Positions 25,144-32,898 of a stretch of 64,000 nucleotides of DNA are shown in pieces (the stretch's first letter is position 1; each line of letters opens with the position of its first letter). The DNA comes from Kitasatospora sp. SolWspMP-SS2h. GTDB lineage: Bacteria; Actinomycetota; Actinomycetes; Streptomycetales; Streptomycetaceae. The notes under the pieces are model-generated. The model was given only the letters and a program-made list of their open reading frames with translations. It was not told where the DNA came from and made no database searches. The position numbers and the translations under genes were made by a program. Where the stretch lies: positions 124,001 to 188,000 of the forward strand of contig NZ_QLLT01000004.1 of NCBI RefSeq assembly GCF_003259315.1. Reading direction: 5' to 3'.

Positions 25144-26193
25144 ATGGCGCGCATCCGATCGGTCAAGCCCGAGACCTGGGTGAGCGAGACGCTCGCCGAG
25201 GTCTCCATCCCCGCGATGGTCACCTTCCTCGGCATGACCAACCACGCCGACGACCACGGCCGGCATCGCGACAACGCCGCGGTCGTCTACGGCCTGGTGT
25301 GGCCGATGCGCGAGGAGATCACCCGCACCGACGTCGAGGAGCACCTCCGGCAGCTCGCCGCCGCCGGGGCTGTGTGCCGCTACACCGGCTGCGACGGCCG
25401 GAAGTACTTCCACTTCCCGACCTGGCGCAACCACCAGAAGATCGACAAGCCTTCGCTGTCCCGGCTGCCCGCGTGCCCGCACTGCGAGCCGGAGCGGTGC
25501 GGCGTCTGCAAGGGCCCGTGCATCCAGCGCGTCACCCTCGCCGATGCGCCGACCCCTGCGCCCGAGGCGGACCCGATGGCTCCCCGAGTGTTCCACGAGC
25601 CCTCGGCGAACACTCCCTCCCACCTCGACCCCCTCTCCGAACCGGTCGCGAAGCTGTCCCCGCAGGGCGGCACCGGCGGCGGCACGGCCACCGCCCCGGC
25701 GCTCGACGAGAAGCGCGTGGCCGTCCCTGCCGCTGGAAGAAGCGCAGGTCAGAGGTCATTCGCCGAAGCCTCCCCGAAGGTTCGGCGAAGCGTCCGGGAG
25801 CCCTCGACGCCTGGATCTAGGATCTTGGATCCTGGATCTTCTTTCCCTACGGGGCGGCAAGCGCCCGAGCCGGAGGCCGTCTCGGCGGGCCAGCTCGTCG
25901 GCGAGTACGTCGCCGCCTGCGAGCGGCGTCCGCCGAACGGCGTGCTCGGCCACCTCGGCAAGACCGTCAAGGTGCTGCTGGCCGAGGGCATCGACGCTGA
26001 GCACGTCCGCGCCGGACTGCGGCGCTTCGCCGAGATCCAGGGCCACCCGTCCCGGCTGCCGAGCCTGGTCAACGACGCGATGAACGCCCCGGGCGCCGGT
26101 TTGGTCCGGCCGGGATTCCGCCCTAACCTGCCTGTTCACCAGGCGTGGACCAATCCGGTCGACGCTGCCGCCGCCTACGCCGAGGAGCTGTGA
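25144..26193 (+). CDS. Replication-initiator-like protein of phage/plasmid type
   Basis: The 349-aa protein starts ARIRSVKPETWVSETLAEVS, a winged-helix-like N terminus found in actinobacterial prophage and integrative-element replication proteins (lambda O-like position). A CPHCEPERCGVCKGPC Cys cluster near residues 112-128 could bind zinc. A variable linker follows, and then a conserved helical end (GQLVGEYVAACERRPPNGVL). Its stop overlaps the start of the DnaC-like gene (TGATG at 26191-26195), the usual initiator-helicase-loader arrangement. The linker contains short direct repeats around 25810-25835. Function is inferred from context. Confidence 0.65.
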   Translation: MARIRSVKPETWVSETLAEVSIPAMVTFLGMTNHADDHGRHRDNAAVVYGLVWPMREEITRTDVEEHLRQLAAAGAVCRYTGCDGRKYFHFPTWRNHQKIDKPSLSRLPACPHCEPERCGVCKGPCIQRVTLADAPTPAPEADPMAPRVFHEPSANTPSHLDPLSEPVAKLSPQGGTGGGTATAPALDEKRVAVPAAGRSAGQRSFAEASPKVRRSVREPSTPGSRILDPGSSFPTGRQAPEPEAVSAGQLVGEYVAACERRPPNGVLGHLGKTVKVLLAEGIDAEHVRAGLRRFAEIQGHPSRLPSLVNDAMNAPGAGLVRPGFRPNLPVHQAWTNPVDAAAAYAEEL

Positions 26194-26900
26194 TGCGCAC
26201 CCACCGCGACCCGCAGACCCTCGCCGACGGGCCCTCCGTCCTCGACCGGATGGCCGAGATCCTCGCCGCCCGGGGCATCGACCGCGCCCGAGTCGACGCC
26301 CTCCCCGACGAGCCGGAGCCCTTCTCGCCGGAAGCCGCGCTCTCCGCCGGGATGCCGCCCCGCTACCGCGACGCCATCGCCGACCACCCGCTGGTGCTGG
26401 CCTGGGCCCGGCAGGTCGCGGCCCAGGCCACCGCCCCGAGCACCGGGGCACGCCGCCAGGTCACCTGCGGTCCCAGCCTGCTGATGGCCGGGGTGACGGG
26501 CACAGGCAAGACCCACCAGGCGTACGGAGCGGTCCGGGTCCTGGTGCGCGCCGGCCTCGGCGTGCGCTGGCGCGCCACCACCACCGCCGACCTCTACGCC
26601 GAACTCCGCCCCGGCTCCGACACCGACGCCGAGCGCGTGCTCGCCGCCTACAGCCGGGTGCCGCTGCTGATCCTCGACGACCTCGGCGCCGCGAAGAACA
26701 GCGAGTTCGTCGAGGAGCAGACCTACCGACTCATCAACCGCCGCTACAACCACTGCCTGCCCACCTTGATCACCACCAACCTGGCGATCAAGGACCTCCG
26801 CACCTGCCTGGGTGACCGCGTCACCTCCCGGCTCGCCGAGATGACCACCCGGGTCTCCTTCGAGCCGGTCGACCGCAGACGCCACCAGCGCGCTGCCTGA
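26193..26900 (+). CDS. DnaC/IstB-like AAA+ ATPase (helicase loader-like)
   Basis: The 235-aa protein has the Walker A motif GVTGTGKTHQAYGAV near residue 100, Walker B LLILDDLGAAKNSEF near 155, and sensor 1 LPTLITTNLA near 190. An ending DRVTSRLAEMTTRVSFE is typical of DnaC/IstB ATPases. It probably loads a host replicative helicase at the element origin with the upstream initiator-like protein, to which it is translationally coupled. Confidence 0.85.
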   Translation: MRTHRDPQTLADGPSVLDRMAEILAARGIDRARVDALPDEPEPFSPEAALSAGMPPRYRDAIADHPLVLAWARQVAAQATAPSTGARRQVTCGPSLLMAGVTGTGKTHQAYGAVRVLVRAGLGVRWRATTTADLYAELRPGSDTDAERVLAAYSRVPLLILDDLGAAKNSEFVEEQTYRLINRRYNHCLPTLITTNLAIKDLRTCLGDRVTSRLAEMTTRVSFEPVDRRRHQRAA

Positions 26901-26949
26901 ACAACCGCTGCGCCGTCCCATCCCGGTGGTCATCAGCGCTCTCGAATCC

Positions 26950-27185
26950 GGTCAGTAGAACACCTACTCGGTCACTGGCCGTCCGGCCGAGGTCGGCTCG
27001 GGTGACCGGTCCGCCGGTCAGCCCGGTCAGCGTGCTGCCGACGGCGGTGACCGAGGCCGCTGACCTGGCCGGTCAGCCGGTCAGTGCCCTGCCGGTCACT
27101 GACCGATTGGCCGAGGTCGTCCCTGTGACCGGCTCGCCGGTCAGCCCGGTTCCCTCCCGGCCGGTCACTGACCGGGCGGCTGACC
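26950..27185. repeat. Cluster of 16 GGTCA/TGACC motifs
   Basis: Sixteen copies of GGTCA or its complement TGACC lie in 236 bp, several paired as GGTCACTGACC (27094-27104, 27163-27173) or spaced as direct repeats CCGGTCAGCCCGGTCAG. The cluster begins in the intergenic space and runs into the 27002-27379 frame. The density is far above chance. Iterons of a replication origin or a transfer-protein binding locus are the likely explanations. Confidence 0.7.
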
Positions 27186-27379
27186 GGGGCACCGAGGAGC
27201 TGCTGGAGATCGCCAGGCAGGCGGTCGCGGAGGCGGACAACAAGCTGACCCGCGCTGTGGTCGCCGCCGCGATCCGCGGTCAGCGGATCCCGCTGTCCAG
27301 CGACACCCTGACCCAGCTGATGGCCCAGCTCCGCGAACAGCAGCGCAAGAACCAGCTCGTCGACGCCGATCGGGACTGA
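27002..27379 (+). CDS. Hypothetical protein with Pro/Val repeats and conserved helical tail
   Basis: The 125-aa frame from GTG 27002 has a repetitive first half (GPPVSPVSVL, AGQPVSALPVT, GSPVSPVPSRPVT), which is the translation of the GGTCA repeats. Its credible second half is EELLEIARQAVAEADNKLT, VVAAAIRGQRIPLSSDTLTQ and LMAQLREQQRK. That tail resembles the C terminus of DUF2637-type proteins on actinomycete integrative plasmids, but the membrane part is missing. It may be a truncated gene or a repeat-binding protein. The true start could be further downstream. Confidence 0.45.
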   Translation: MTGPPVSPVSVLPTAVTEAADLAGQPVSALPVTDRLAEVVPVTGSPVSPVPSRPVTDRAADRGTEELLEIARQAVAEADNKLTRAVVAAAIRGQRIPLSSDTLTQLMAQLREQQRKNQLVDADRD

Positions 27380-27388
27380 CCGACACCG

Positions 27389-27425
27389 ACCGGCCGGGGT
27401 GACCGAGGAGGTCACCCCGGCCGGT
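27389..27425. terminator. Perfect 16-bp inverted repeat
   Basis: ACCGGCCGGGGTGACC (27389-27404) and its exact complement (27410-27425) flank GAGGA. It includes the TGACC/GGTCA motif of the repeat field. It may terminate the preceding gene or be another binding site for the same protein. Confidence 0.65.
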
Positions 27426-27464
27426 CACCCACCCGCCACCGCACCATCGAAGTGGAGCACCGTC

Positions 27465-27689
27465 ATGCGCACCACCCCCGCCACCTGGACCGAGGCGGAC
27501 GCCTGGCTGACCGTCCTGTGCCAGCGCGGCCACCTCCACCGCGTCGAAACCGGCACCGACGGCACCCGAACCGTCCAACGGGGCCGGCACTCCCGGCCCT
27601 GGACCCTCCACCACCCGGTCCTGGCCCTCGACTGGATCGAGGACCTCGTCCGCGACGTCGAGCAGCGCGACACGGAGCCGCACCGATGA
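27465..27689 (+). CDS. Small hypothetical protein upstream of mobC
   Basis: The 74-aa protein MRTTPATWTEADAWLTVLC continues with TVQRGRHSRPWTLHHPVLAL and DWIEDLVRDVEQRD. I do not recognise a family. ATG 27465 has GTGGAGC upstream. Its stop overlaps the ATG at 27686 (ATGA), so it is translationally linked to the mobilisation genes and may be an accessory relaxosome or regulatory protein. Confidence 0.6.
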   Translation: MRTTPATWTEADAWLTVLCQRGHLHRVETGTDGTRTVQRGRHSRPWTLHHPVLALDWIEDLVRDVEQRDTEPHR

Positions 27690-28306
27690 CCGGAACCGAC
27701 CCGGAGGCGACCGTCTCGCGTCCGGTCGGTGACCCCAACCAGGCTCCTGGCGGAGCAAGTTGTGGGGTAAGGAGTCCTTACCCCGCTCCCACCCCCACGG
27801 GGGCGGGAGCACCCCGTCCGGTGGCAGACCCAAGGGGGCCTGCCACCGGACGGGGAGTCGGCCCAGGGGTGCCGACGAAGAAGAAGGAGGGGCAGCAGGG
27901 CGAGCCGACCGCCGAAGCCGTCCGCGCTGCCACCCGCCGCCGACTGCGCCAGCCCGTCGCCCGCACCAACCGCGTCTGCCCCCGCTTCAGCGACCCCGAG
28001 TGGTCCCTCCTTCAGTATGCCGCCCGGCAGTCCGGCCACGCCCCCGGCGGTTACGCCGCCGCCGCGACCCTGGCCGCCGCCGCGAGCAGCGACCCGACCG
28101 CCGCCGTCGCCGACTACCGGCGCGGCATCCAGGAACTCATGGAGTCCAACCGCCAACTCGGAGGCATCGGCAACAACTTGAACCAGGTCGCCCACTTCCT
28201 CAACGCCGGAGGCCAGGTCACCACCGACCTCCACCAACTCCTGCGGCGCGTCGAAGCGTCCATCGCCGCGGTCGACGACGCGGTCGCCTGGATGGTCCAC
28301 CGGTGA
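27686..28306 (+). CDS. mobC: MobC-like relaxosome accessory protein
   Basis: The frame encodes up to 206 aa. The conserved part begins near residue 75: RTNRVCPRFSDPEWSLLQYA, SGHAPGGYAAAATLAAAAS, and GNNLNQVAHFLNAGGQ, which is the MobC signature (NNLNQ). MobC proteins bind oriT and help the relaxase nick. The first 61 codons are low-complexity and coincide with three stem-loops, so the real start may be GTG 27869 (145 aa), leaving the hairpins as non-coding oriT. Its stop overlaps the relaxase GTG (28303). Confidence 0.82.
   Translation: MTGTDPEATVSRPVGDPNQAPGGASCGVRSPYPAPTPTGAGAPRPVADPRGPATGRGVGPGVPTKKKEGQQGEPTAEAVRAATRRRLRQPVARTNRVCPRFSDPEWSLLQYAARQSGHAPGGYAAAATLAAAASSDPTAAVADYRRGIQELMESNRQLGGIGNNLNQVAHFLNAGGQVTTDLHQLLRRVEASIAAVDDAVAWMVHR
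27764..27855. other. Three consecutive stem-loops, candidate oriT
   Basis: Stem 1: GGGGTAAGGA (27764-27773) pairs with TCCTTACCCC (27775-27784). Stem 2: 27785-27796 pairs with 27799-27810 over 12 bp with one mismatch. Stem 3: CCCCGTCCGGTGGCAG (27812-27827) pairs perfectly with 27840-27855 around a 12-nt loop. They lie just before the conserved part of mobC and the relaxase start, where origins of transfer occur. The sequence AAGTTGTGGGGTAAGGA at the left edge could include the nic site. Confidence 0.55.
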
Positions 28307-28568
28307 TCCCCAAGATCCGCACCGGCACCGGAGGCACCTACGGCCTCATCCGCTACCTCTTCGGCCCCGGCAAACGCGACGAGCACACCGACCAGCACGT
28401 CGTGGCCAGTTGGAACGACTTCGCCCCCGACCCCGGCCGCAACCCCCACCACACCATCGCCCAACTCGCCAACCAGCTCGACCAGCCCGTCAAGGCCATC
28501 GGCGACCGCGCCCCCGCCACCACCATCTGGCACTCCTCGGTGCGCGCCGACCCTGGCGACCGACACCT
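28303..28568 (+). pseudogene. Relaxase (MobA/VirD2-like), truncated after about 88 residues
   Basis: From GTG 28303, coupled to mobC by GTGA overlap, the frame gives VIPKIRTGTGGTYGLIRYLF and GPGKRDEHTDQHVVASW, then ATTIWHSSVRADPGDR. This is the N terminus of actinobacterial relaxases, including the GLIRYL(Y/F)GPG and WHSSVRAxPGDR motifs. After about 28568 it reads into the antisense of an integrase and stops at 28695. The His triad and most of the nicking domain are gone, so the product cannot act as a relaxase. Confidence 0.85.
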
Positions 28569-29224
28569 CGATGGCGGCGGGCCGCTGCCCGGTGCGCTGC
28601 CACTCGGCGACCTGGGCGTCGGTCCACACGACGGGGTGCGGGTGCGGGGTGCGGGGTGCGGGGCAGGTCGAGGTAGCGGGCGGGGTTGGTGCTGAGCATG
28701 CCCCGGCGGATGGCCGCGTTGAGTGCGGCGCGCAAGGTGGCCTGGATGCGGCGCAGAGTGTTGCCGCTGATGGGCCGCCCGGAGTCCCGGTGCTGGCGGA
28801 CGATTGTGTCGAACGCCTGCTGGACGCGGTCGTGGGTCAGTTCGCACAGCAGCTCGCGTCCGAGCAGTGGGACCAGGTACTGCTGGAGGTGCTTGCGGTA
28901 GCCGCGGGCGGTGGAAGCGCGTAGGTGTGGTTCGACGGTGGCGTACCAGTGGCCGAGCCACTGGGTGCAGGGCATCAGGGCGCCTGAGCTGACGAGTTCG
29001 GGGTCGCGGAGCTGTGCGAGAGCGTGGGCGGCGGCCGCACGTGTGGGGTGGCCGCCGCGGCGGAGCCGGGTTGCTCGGTGGGCGGCGGTGGCCGGCTGGG
29101 GGAGGGCCAGGTACCAGGAGCCGTGGCCGCGCCGCTTCAGTCCGGGGCAGGCGCTGCCGCGTTGCCGGCCGGTGAGGGGATCGCGGCATCCGCACCGTTT
29201 GTAGATCGTTCCGGTGCTGTGCAT
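28565..29224 (-). pseudogene. Tyrosine integrase, truncated and frameshifted
   Basis: ATG 29224 begins MHSTGTIYKRCGCRDPLTG, followed by HGSWYLALPQ and CTQWLGHWYATVEPHLRAST, the SAM-like core-binding domain of actinomycete tyrosine integrases. The frame holds to LSTNPARYLDLPRTPHP, then shifts in a GGGTGC-type repeat near 28645-28665. The correct continuation (VVWTDAQVAEWQRTGQRP) is found in another frame up to about 28565, where the relaxase stump begins. The catalytic R-H-R-Y domain is deleted. This is an old integrase, replaced by the serine recombinase. Confidence 0.85.
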
Positions 29225-29472
29225 GGCGTCCTCCTTCTGGAGTTCCGGTGGACGCACAGCCCAGTGTGGACCTGTGGCAGTGCGAGTCGTGCCCTTCCGG
29301 CACCAGTGCCGGCGTAGGGCGGTGGCCGGCTGCCCCGGCCGGAACTGGCCGGTTCCGCACCCCATACGGCCGTCCACCCAGCGTCACGGGACCGGATCTT
29401 GGCGTTACTCCTCCGACGAACGGTCCCCGATGGTAGGACAGAGGCCGTTGAGGGACGCCTTCTGGGGGGACT

Positions 29473-32400
29473 GTGGGCTGGCGCGAGGAAACGGTGACGG
29501 CGCTCGACTCCTGGCTCGCCCTGGAGGGCGGAGCCGGACGCAAGGCCCAGTGGCGCATCCTCGGCCGGGCCGTCGTCGCCGGGCCGGGGCAGTACGCGGT
29601 CGACATCCGCGGCCTGAACATCAACGCCGACCAGTTGCAGAGCGACAGCCTGCGCCTCGCGGAACCGGACGAGAACACCGTCGAGGACGGCCACCCCGTC
29701 CTGGACGTCACGCACGACGGCACCGCCCTGCGCGTGCGCGTCCCCGACTTCGCCGAACCCGCCGACCCGTGCCTGTGGCTCTACCAGCAACCGGCGACGT
29801 TCCTGACCAAAGCCCTCCGCGACGGCATCGCCGGCCTCACCGACGACGGACTCGCCGGCCTCCTCGCCCGCGGAGAACCCGGCGGCCGCCTCTCCCCGCA
29901 CGGACTGCCGCAAGGAGTCCTCCTACCCGCCCAGGACCGCGCCTACCGGGCCTGCCTCGGCACGGGACTGTGGCTCGTGTGGGGGCCGCCCGGCACGGGC
30001 AAGACCTCCGTCCTCAAACGCGCCATCAGCGACCTCATCGCCGCCGGAAAGCGCGTGCTCCTGGTGTCGGCGACCAACATCGCCGTCGACAACGCCCTGC
30101 TCGGCGTCGTCAAGGAACAACGGCACTCTCCCGGGCAACTCGTCCGCGTCGGCCCGCCCCACCTCAAGCAGATCGCCGACGACCCCCAGGTGTGCCTGCC
30201 CCTCATGGTCCGCGCCAAGCTCGCCGCCATCGACGGGCAGCGCGAGAGCGTGGCCGCCGAACTCGGCGCCCTGCAGCAGCGCGCCCGGCAACTCGCCGCC
30301 CTCACCGCACGCATGGTCGGTTTCGACGCCGACCACTACACCCGGCAGCGCGAGCGCCTGGACGACCCGGCACTCGCAGCCGCACACCTCACCGCGCAAC
30401 TCGCCGACCAATCCGACCGCCACCGGGAACTGCAACCCCTCCTCGCCCAAGCCGAAGACCGCGCCGAACAGGCCGCCCGGCGCAGCGCCGACGCCACCGA
30501 CCACCGCACGGCCTGGGCGCAGATCGACGCACTGGAGACCGAAACGGCCGAGGTCGAGGAAGCCTCGACCAGCGCCGAAGCCCGCGACCTCCTCGCCCGC
30601 CAGAACCTGGCCGAAGCCCAACAGGCCCTGGACACACTCGAATCGAAGAAGGGCCTCGCCAGACTCAAAGCCCGGCAGGCCATCGCCGCGGCCGAGAAGC
30701 ACCGGGACGCCGCCCTCGCGCGCCGGCAGGACACCCTCGAACAGGCCAGACAAGCCCGAGCCCTCGCCGACCGCCACCGCCTCCAGACCCACACCGCCAT
30801 CACCCGGATCAGCCGGCAGACCCCGCTCACCCGCGACGACCTCGCCGCCATCGACAACGAACTGCACCAGGCCGACGCCGCCCTCCGGCACATCCGCGCA
30901 CAGGAAGAAGACGCAGCCGCCCGCATCGTCCACCTCGACGAGCAACTGCGCCTCACCCTGGCCGCCGCCGACGACGTCAAGAAGGCCGACCGCCGCGGCC
31001 ACCCCGCCACCCACCGCGAAGCCGAGACCCTGCGGCCCCTGGTCGCCGCCGACACCGCCCGGCAACCCGGACTGCTCCGGCAGCACCGCGAACTCCACGA
31101 CCAGTACGAACGCCTCGCCCGCGACGCACAGGGCCACATCATCCGCGAAGCCCGCCTCGTCGCCACCACCCTCGCCAGATTCCGCACCAACCCGACCGTC
31201 TTCGAAGGCCCCTACGACGTCGTCCTCGTCGACGAGGTCGGCGCCGCCACCCTGCCCGAAGTCCTCCTCGCCGTCGCGAAGGCCAAGAGCACCGCCGTCC
31301 TCCTCGGCGACTTCATGCAGCTAGGCCCGGTCCTGCCCGAGGTACTCAAGGGCAACCAGCGCCCCGACATCCGCCGCTGGCTGCTGACCGAGGTCTTCGA
31401 CCACTGCCGCATCACCACCCCCGCCGCCGCCCGCGCCCACCCGGGATGCCTCAGCCTCGACGTCCAACACCGCTTCGGCCCGGACGTCATGCGCCTGGCC
31501 AACACCCTCGCCTACGACGGCCTGCTCACCGGCGGCCCAACCGTCCAAGCCCGCGCCCGCACCAGGACCGGCGACGACGCGGAGATCGTCATCGTCGACA
31601 CCGACGGACTCGGCAGCCTCGCCCAGGTCCACCGCCTCGGACAAGCCAGCGGCTGGTGGCCGGCCGGACTCCTCCTCGCCCGCACCCTCGTCGAACTCCA
31701 CCGCGCCGACGGGGACACCACCGGCATCGTCACCCCCTACGGAGCCCAGGCAGAAGCAACACTCGCGGCCCTGCGCGACATCGAAGGCGACTCCGGCCTG
31801 CTCGCCGAAGTCGGCACCGCCCATCGCTTCCAAGGCCGCGAGTTCCCCATCGTCATCTTCGACCTCGTCGAGGAGCAGCACGGCCGCGGCATGTGGATGG
31901 CCCAAGCCGCACGCCGACCGGACGCCGGAGAGTGGGTCAACAACGGCGTGAGGCTGTTCAACGTCGCCGCCACCCGCGTCCAGAACCGCCTCTACCTCAT
32001 CGGCAGCCGCAGCCGCATCACAGCCGCCCGCGGCGACACCGCCCTCGGCGCCGTCCGCGAACTCATCACCGCCGGCGCCGTCCGCACCATCCGGGCCGCC
32101 GACCTCATCACCCCGCTCGTCGCCCAGACCCCCAGACTCGGCCCCGTCGGCACCCGCCTCGCGGACATCCTCAGCCGCCACGTGGAGATCGCCGACGTCC
32201 AGGACGAAGTCTCCTTCCACAAGACCTTCGCCGACCGCCTCGCCGAGGCCAGGCACTCCTTGTGGATCTGGACCCCGTGGGTAGCGAAGCGCGTACGCAG
32301 CCTGCTCCCCGCCCTGGAGGACGCTGTGCGCCGCGGGGTACGGATCACCGTGTTCGTCCGCGACCAGAGCGACCAGAACCAGCAGCGCTTCACCGAGTAC

Positions 32401-32775
32401 CTCGACGAACTCAAGGCCATCACCCCCTCGGTGATCCCTGTCAACGTCATGCACCAGAAGATCGTCGTCATCGACGAGCAGACCGTCCTGCTCGGCAGCC
32501 TCAACACCCTCTCCCAGAGCCACTCCCGCGAGATCATGCTGACCGTGCGAGGTGCCCACTTCGCCCGCAAGATCCTCGACCACGAGCACGCCGAGGACTT
32601 CGCCCACCCACCGCGGTGCGGCGGCTGCCGGGGAGACCGACTCGACCTCAGACGGGGCAAAACTGGCTGGTACTGGCGCTGCTACGACAAGGCCTGCCCC
32701 GCCCGCAAGGGTGACCGCGCCTGGACCGCTCCCGTCCGGTTCACGACCTCCCGACCCAAGCAGGGAGCCCGCTGA
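29473..32775 (+). CDS. Mokosh type II-like defence protein: SF1 helicase fused to PLD nuclease
   Basis: The 1100-aa protein has an SF1 (COG1112-type) helicase: Walker A WGPPGTGKTSVLKRA at about 171, DVVLVDEVGAATLPE near 581, and a GDFMQLGP motif near 610. A long Glu/Ala/Arg-rich coiled coil (about 245-520) is inserted between the helicase motifs. The C-terminal part has a phospholipase D active site HQKIVVIDEQTVLLGSLNTL near 993 and a C4 zinc finger (CGGCRGD and CYDKACPARKG) near 1052-1080. RNA-helicase plus PLD in one chain is the definition of single-gene Mokosh (type II, MkoC). It stands alone, from GTG 29473. Confidence 0.75.
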   Translation: MGWREETVTALDSWLALEGGAGRKAQWRILGRAVVAGPGQYAVDIRGLNINADQLQSDSLRLAEPDENTVEDGHPVLDVTHDGTALRVRVPDFAEPADPCLWLYQQPATFLTKALRDGIAGLTDDGLAGLLARGEPGGRLSPHGLPQGVLLPAQDRAYRACLGTGLWLVWGPPGTGKTSVLKRAISDLIAAGKRVLLVSATNIAVDNALLGVVKEQRHSPGQLVRVGPPHLKQIADDPQVCLPLMVRAKLAAIDGQRESVAAELGALQQRARQLAALTARMVGFDADHYTRQRERLDDPALAAAHLTAQLADQSDRHRELQPLLAQAEDRAEQAARRSADATDHRTAWAQIDALETETAEVEEASTSAEARDLLARQNLAEAQQALDTLESKKGLARLKARQAIAAAEKHRDAALARRQDTLEQARQARALADRHRLQTHTAITRISRQTPLTRDDLAAIDNELHQADAALRHIRAQEEDAAARIVHLDEQLRLTLAAADDVKKADRRGHPATHREAETLRPLVAADTARQPGLLRQHRELHDQYERLARDAQGHIIREARLVATTLARFRTNPTVFEGPYDVVLVDEVGAATLPEVLLAVAKAKSTAVLLGDFMQLGPVLPEVLKGNQRPDIRRWLLTEVFDHCRITTPAAARAHPGCLSLDVQHRFGPDVMRLANTLAYDGLLTGGPTVQARARTRTGDDAEIVIVDTDGLGSLAQVHRLGQASGWWPAGLLLARTLVELHRADGDTTGIVTPYGAQAEATLAALRDIEGDSGLLAEVGTAHRFQGREFPIVIFDLVEEQHGRGMWMAQAARRPDAGEWVNNGVRLFNVAATRVQNRLYLIGSRSRITAARGDTALGAVRELITAGAVRTIRAADLITPLVAQTPRLGPVGTRLADILSRHVEIADVQDEVSFHKTFADRLAEARHSLWIWTPWVAKRVRSLLPALEDAVRRGVRITVFVRDQSDQNQQRFTEYLDELKAITPSVIPVNVMHQKIVVIDEQTVLLGSLNTLSQSHSREIMLTVRGAHFARKILDHEHAEDFAHPPRCGGCRGDRLDLRRGKTGWYWRCYDKACPARKGDRAWTAPVRFTTSRPKQGAR

Positions 32776-32898
32776 ATCCGGCGTCAGCCACATACCGGAA
32801 CGGGAGGAACAGCTCATTGGGGGCACCACAGAGCCGACCCGGTTCCCACTGATCACGCACCGGATGACGCTGGCCCGCTGACTCCGCGACGGCTGGGG

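Noticed and set aside
26950-27185. GGTCA repeats as a CRISPR array
   Set aside because: Units are only 5 bp with irregular spacing and both orientations; there are no uniform repeats or spacers, and no cas genes occur in the window.
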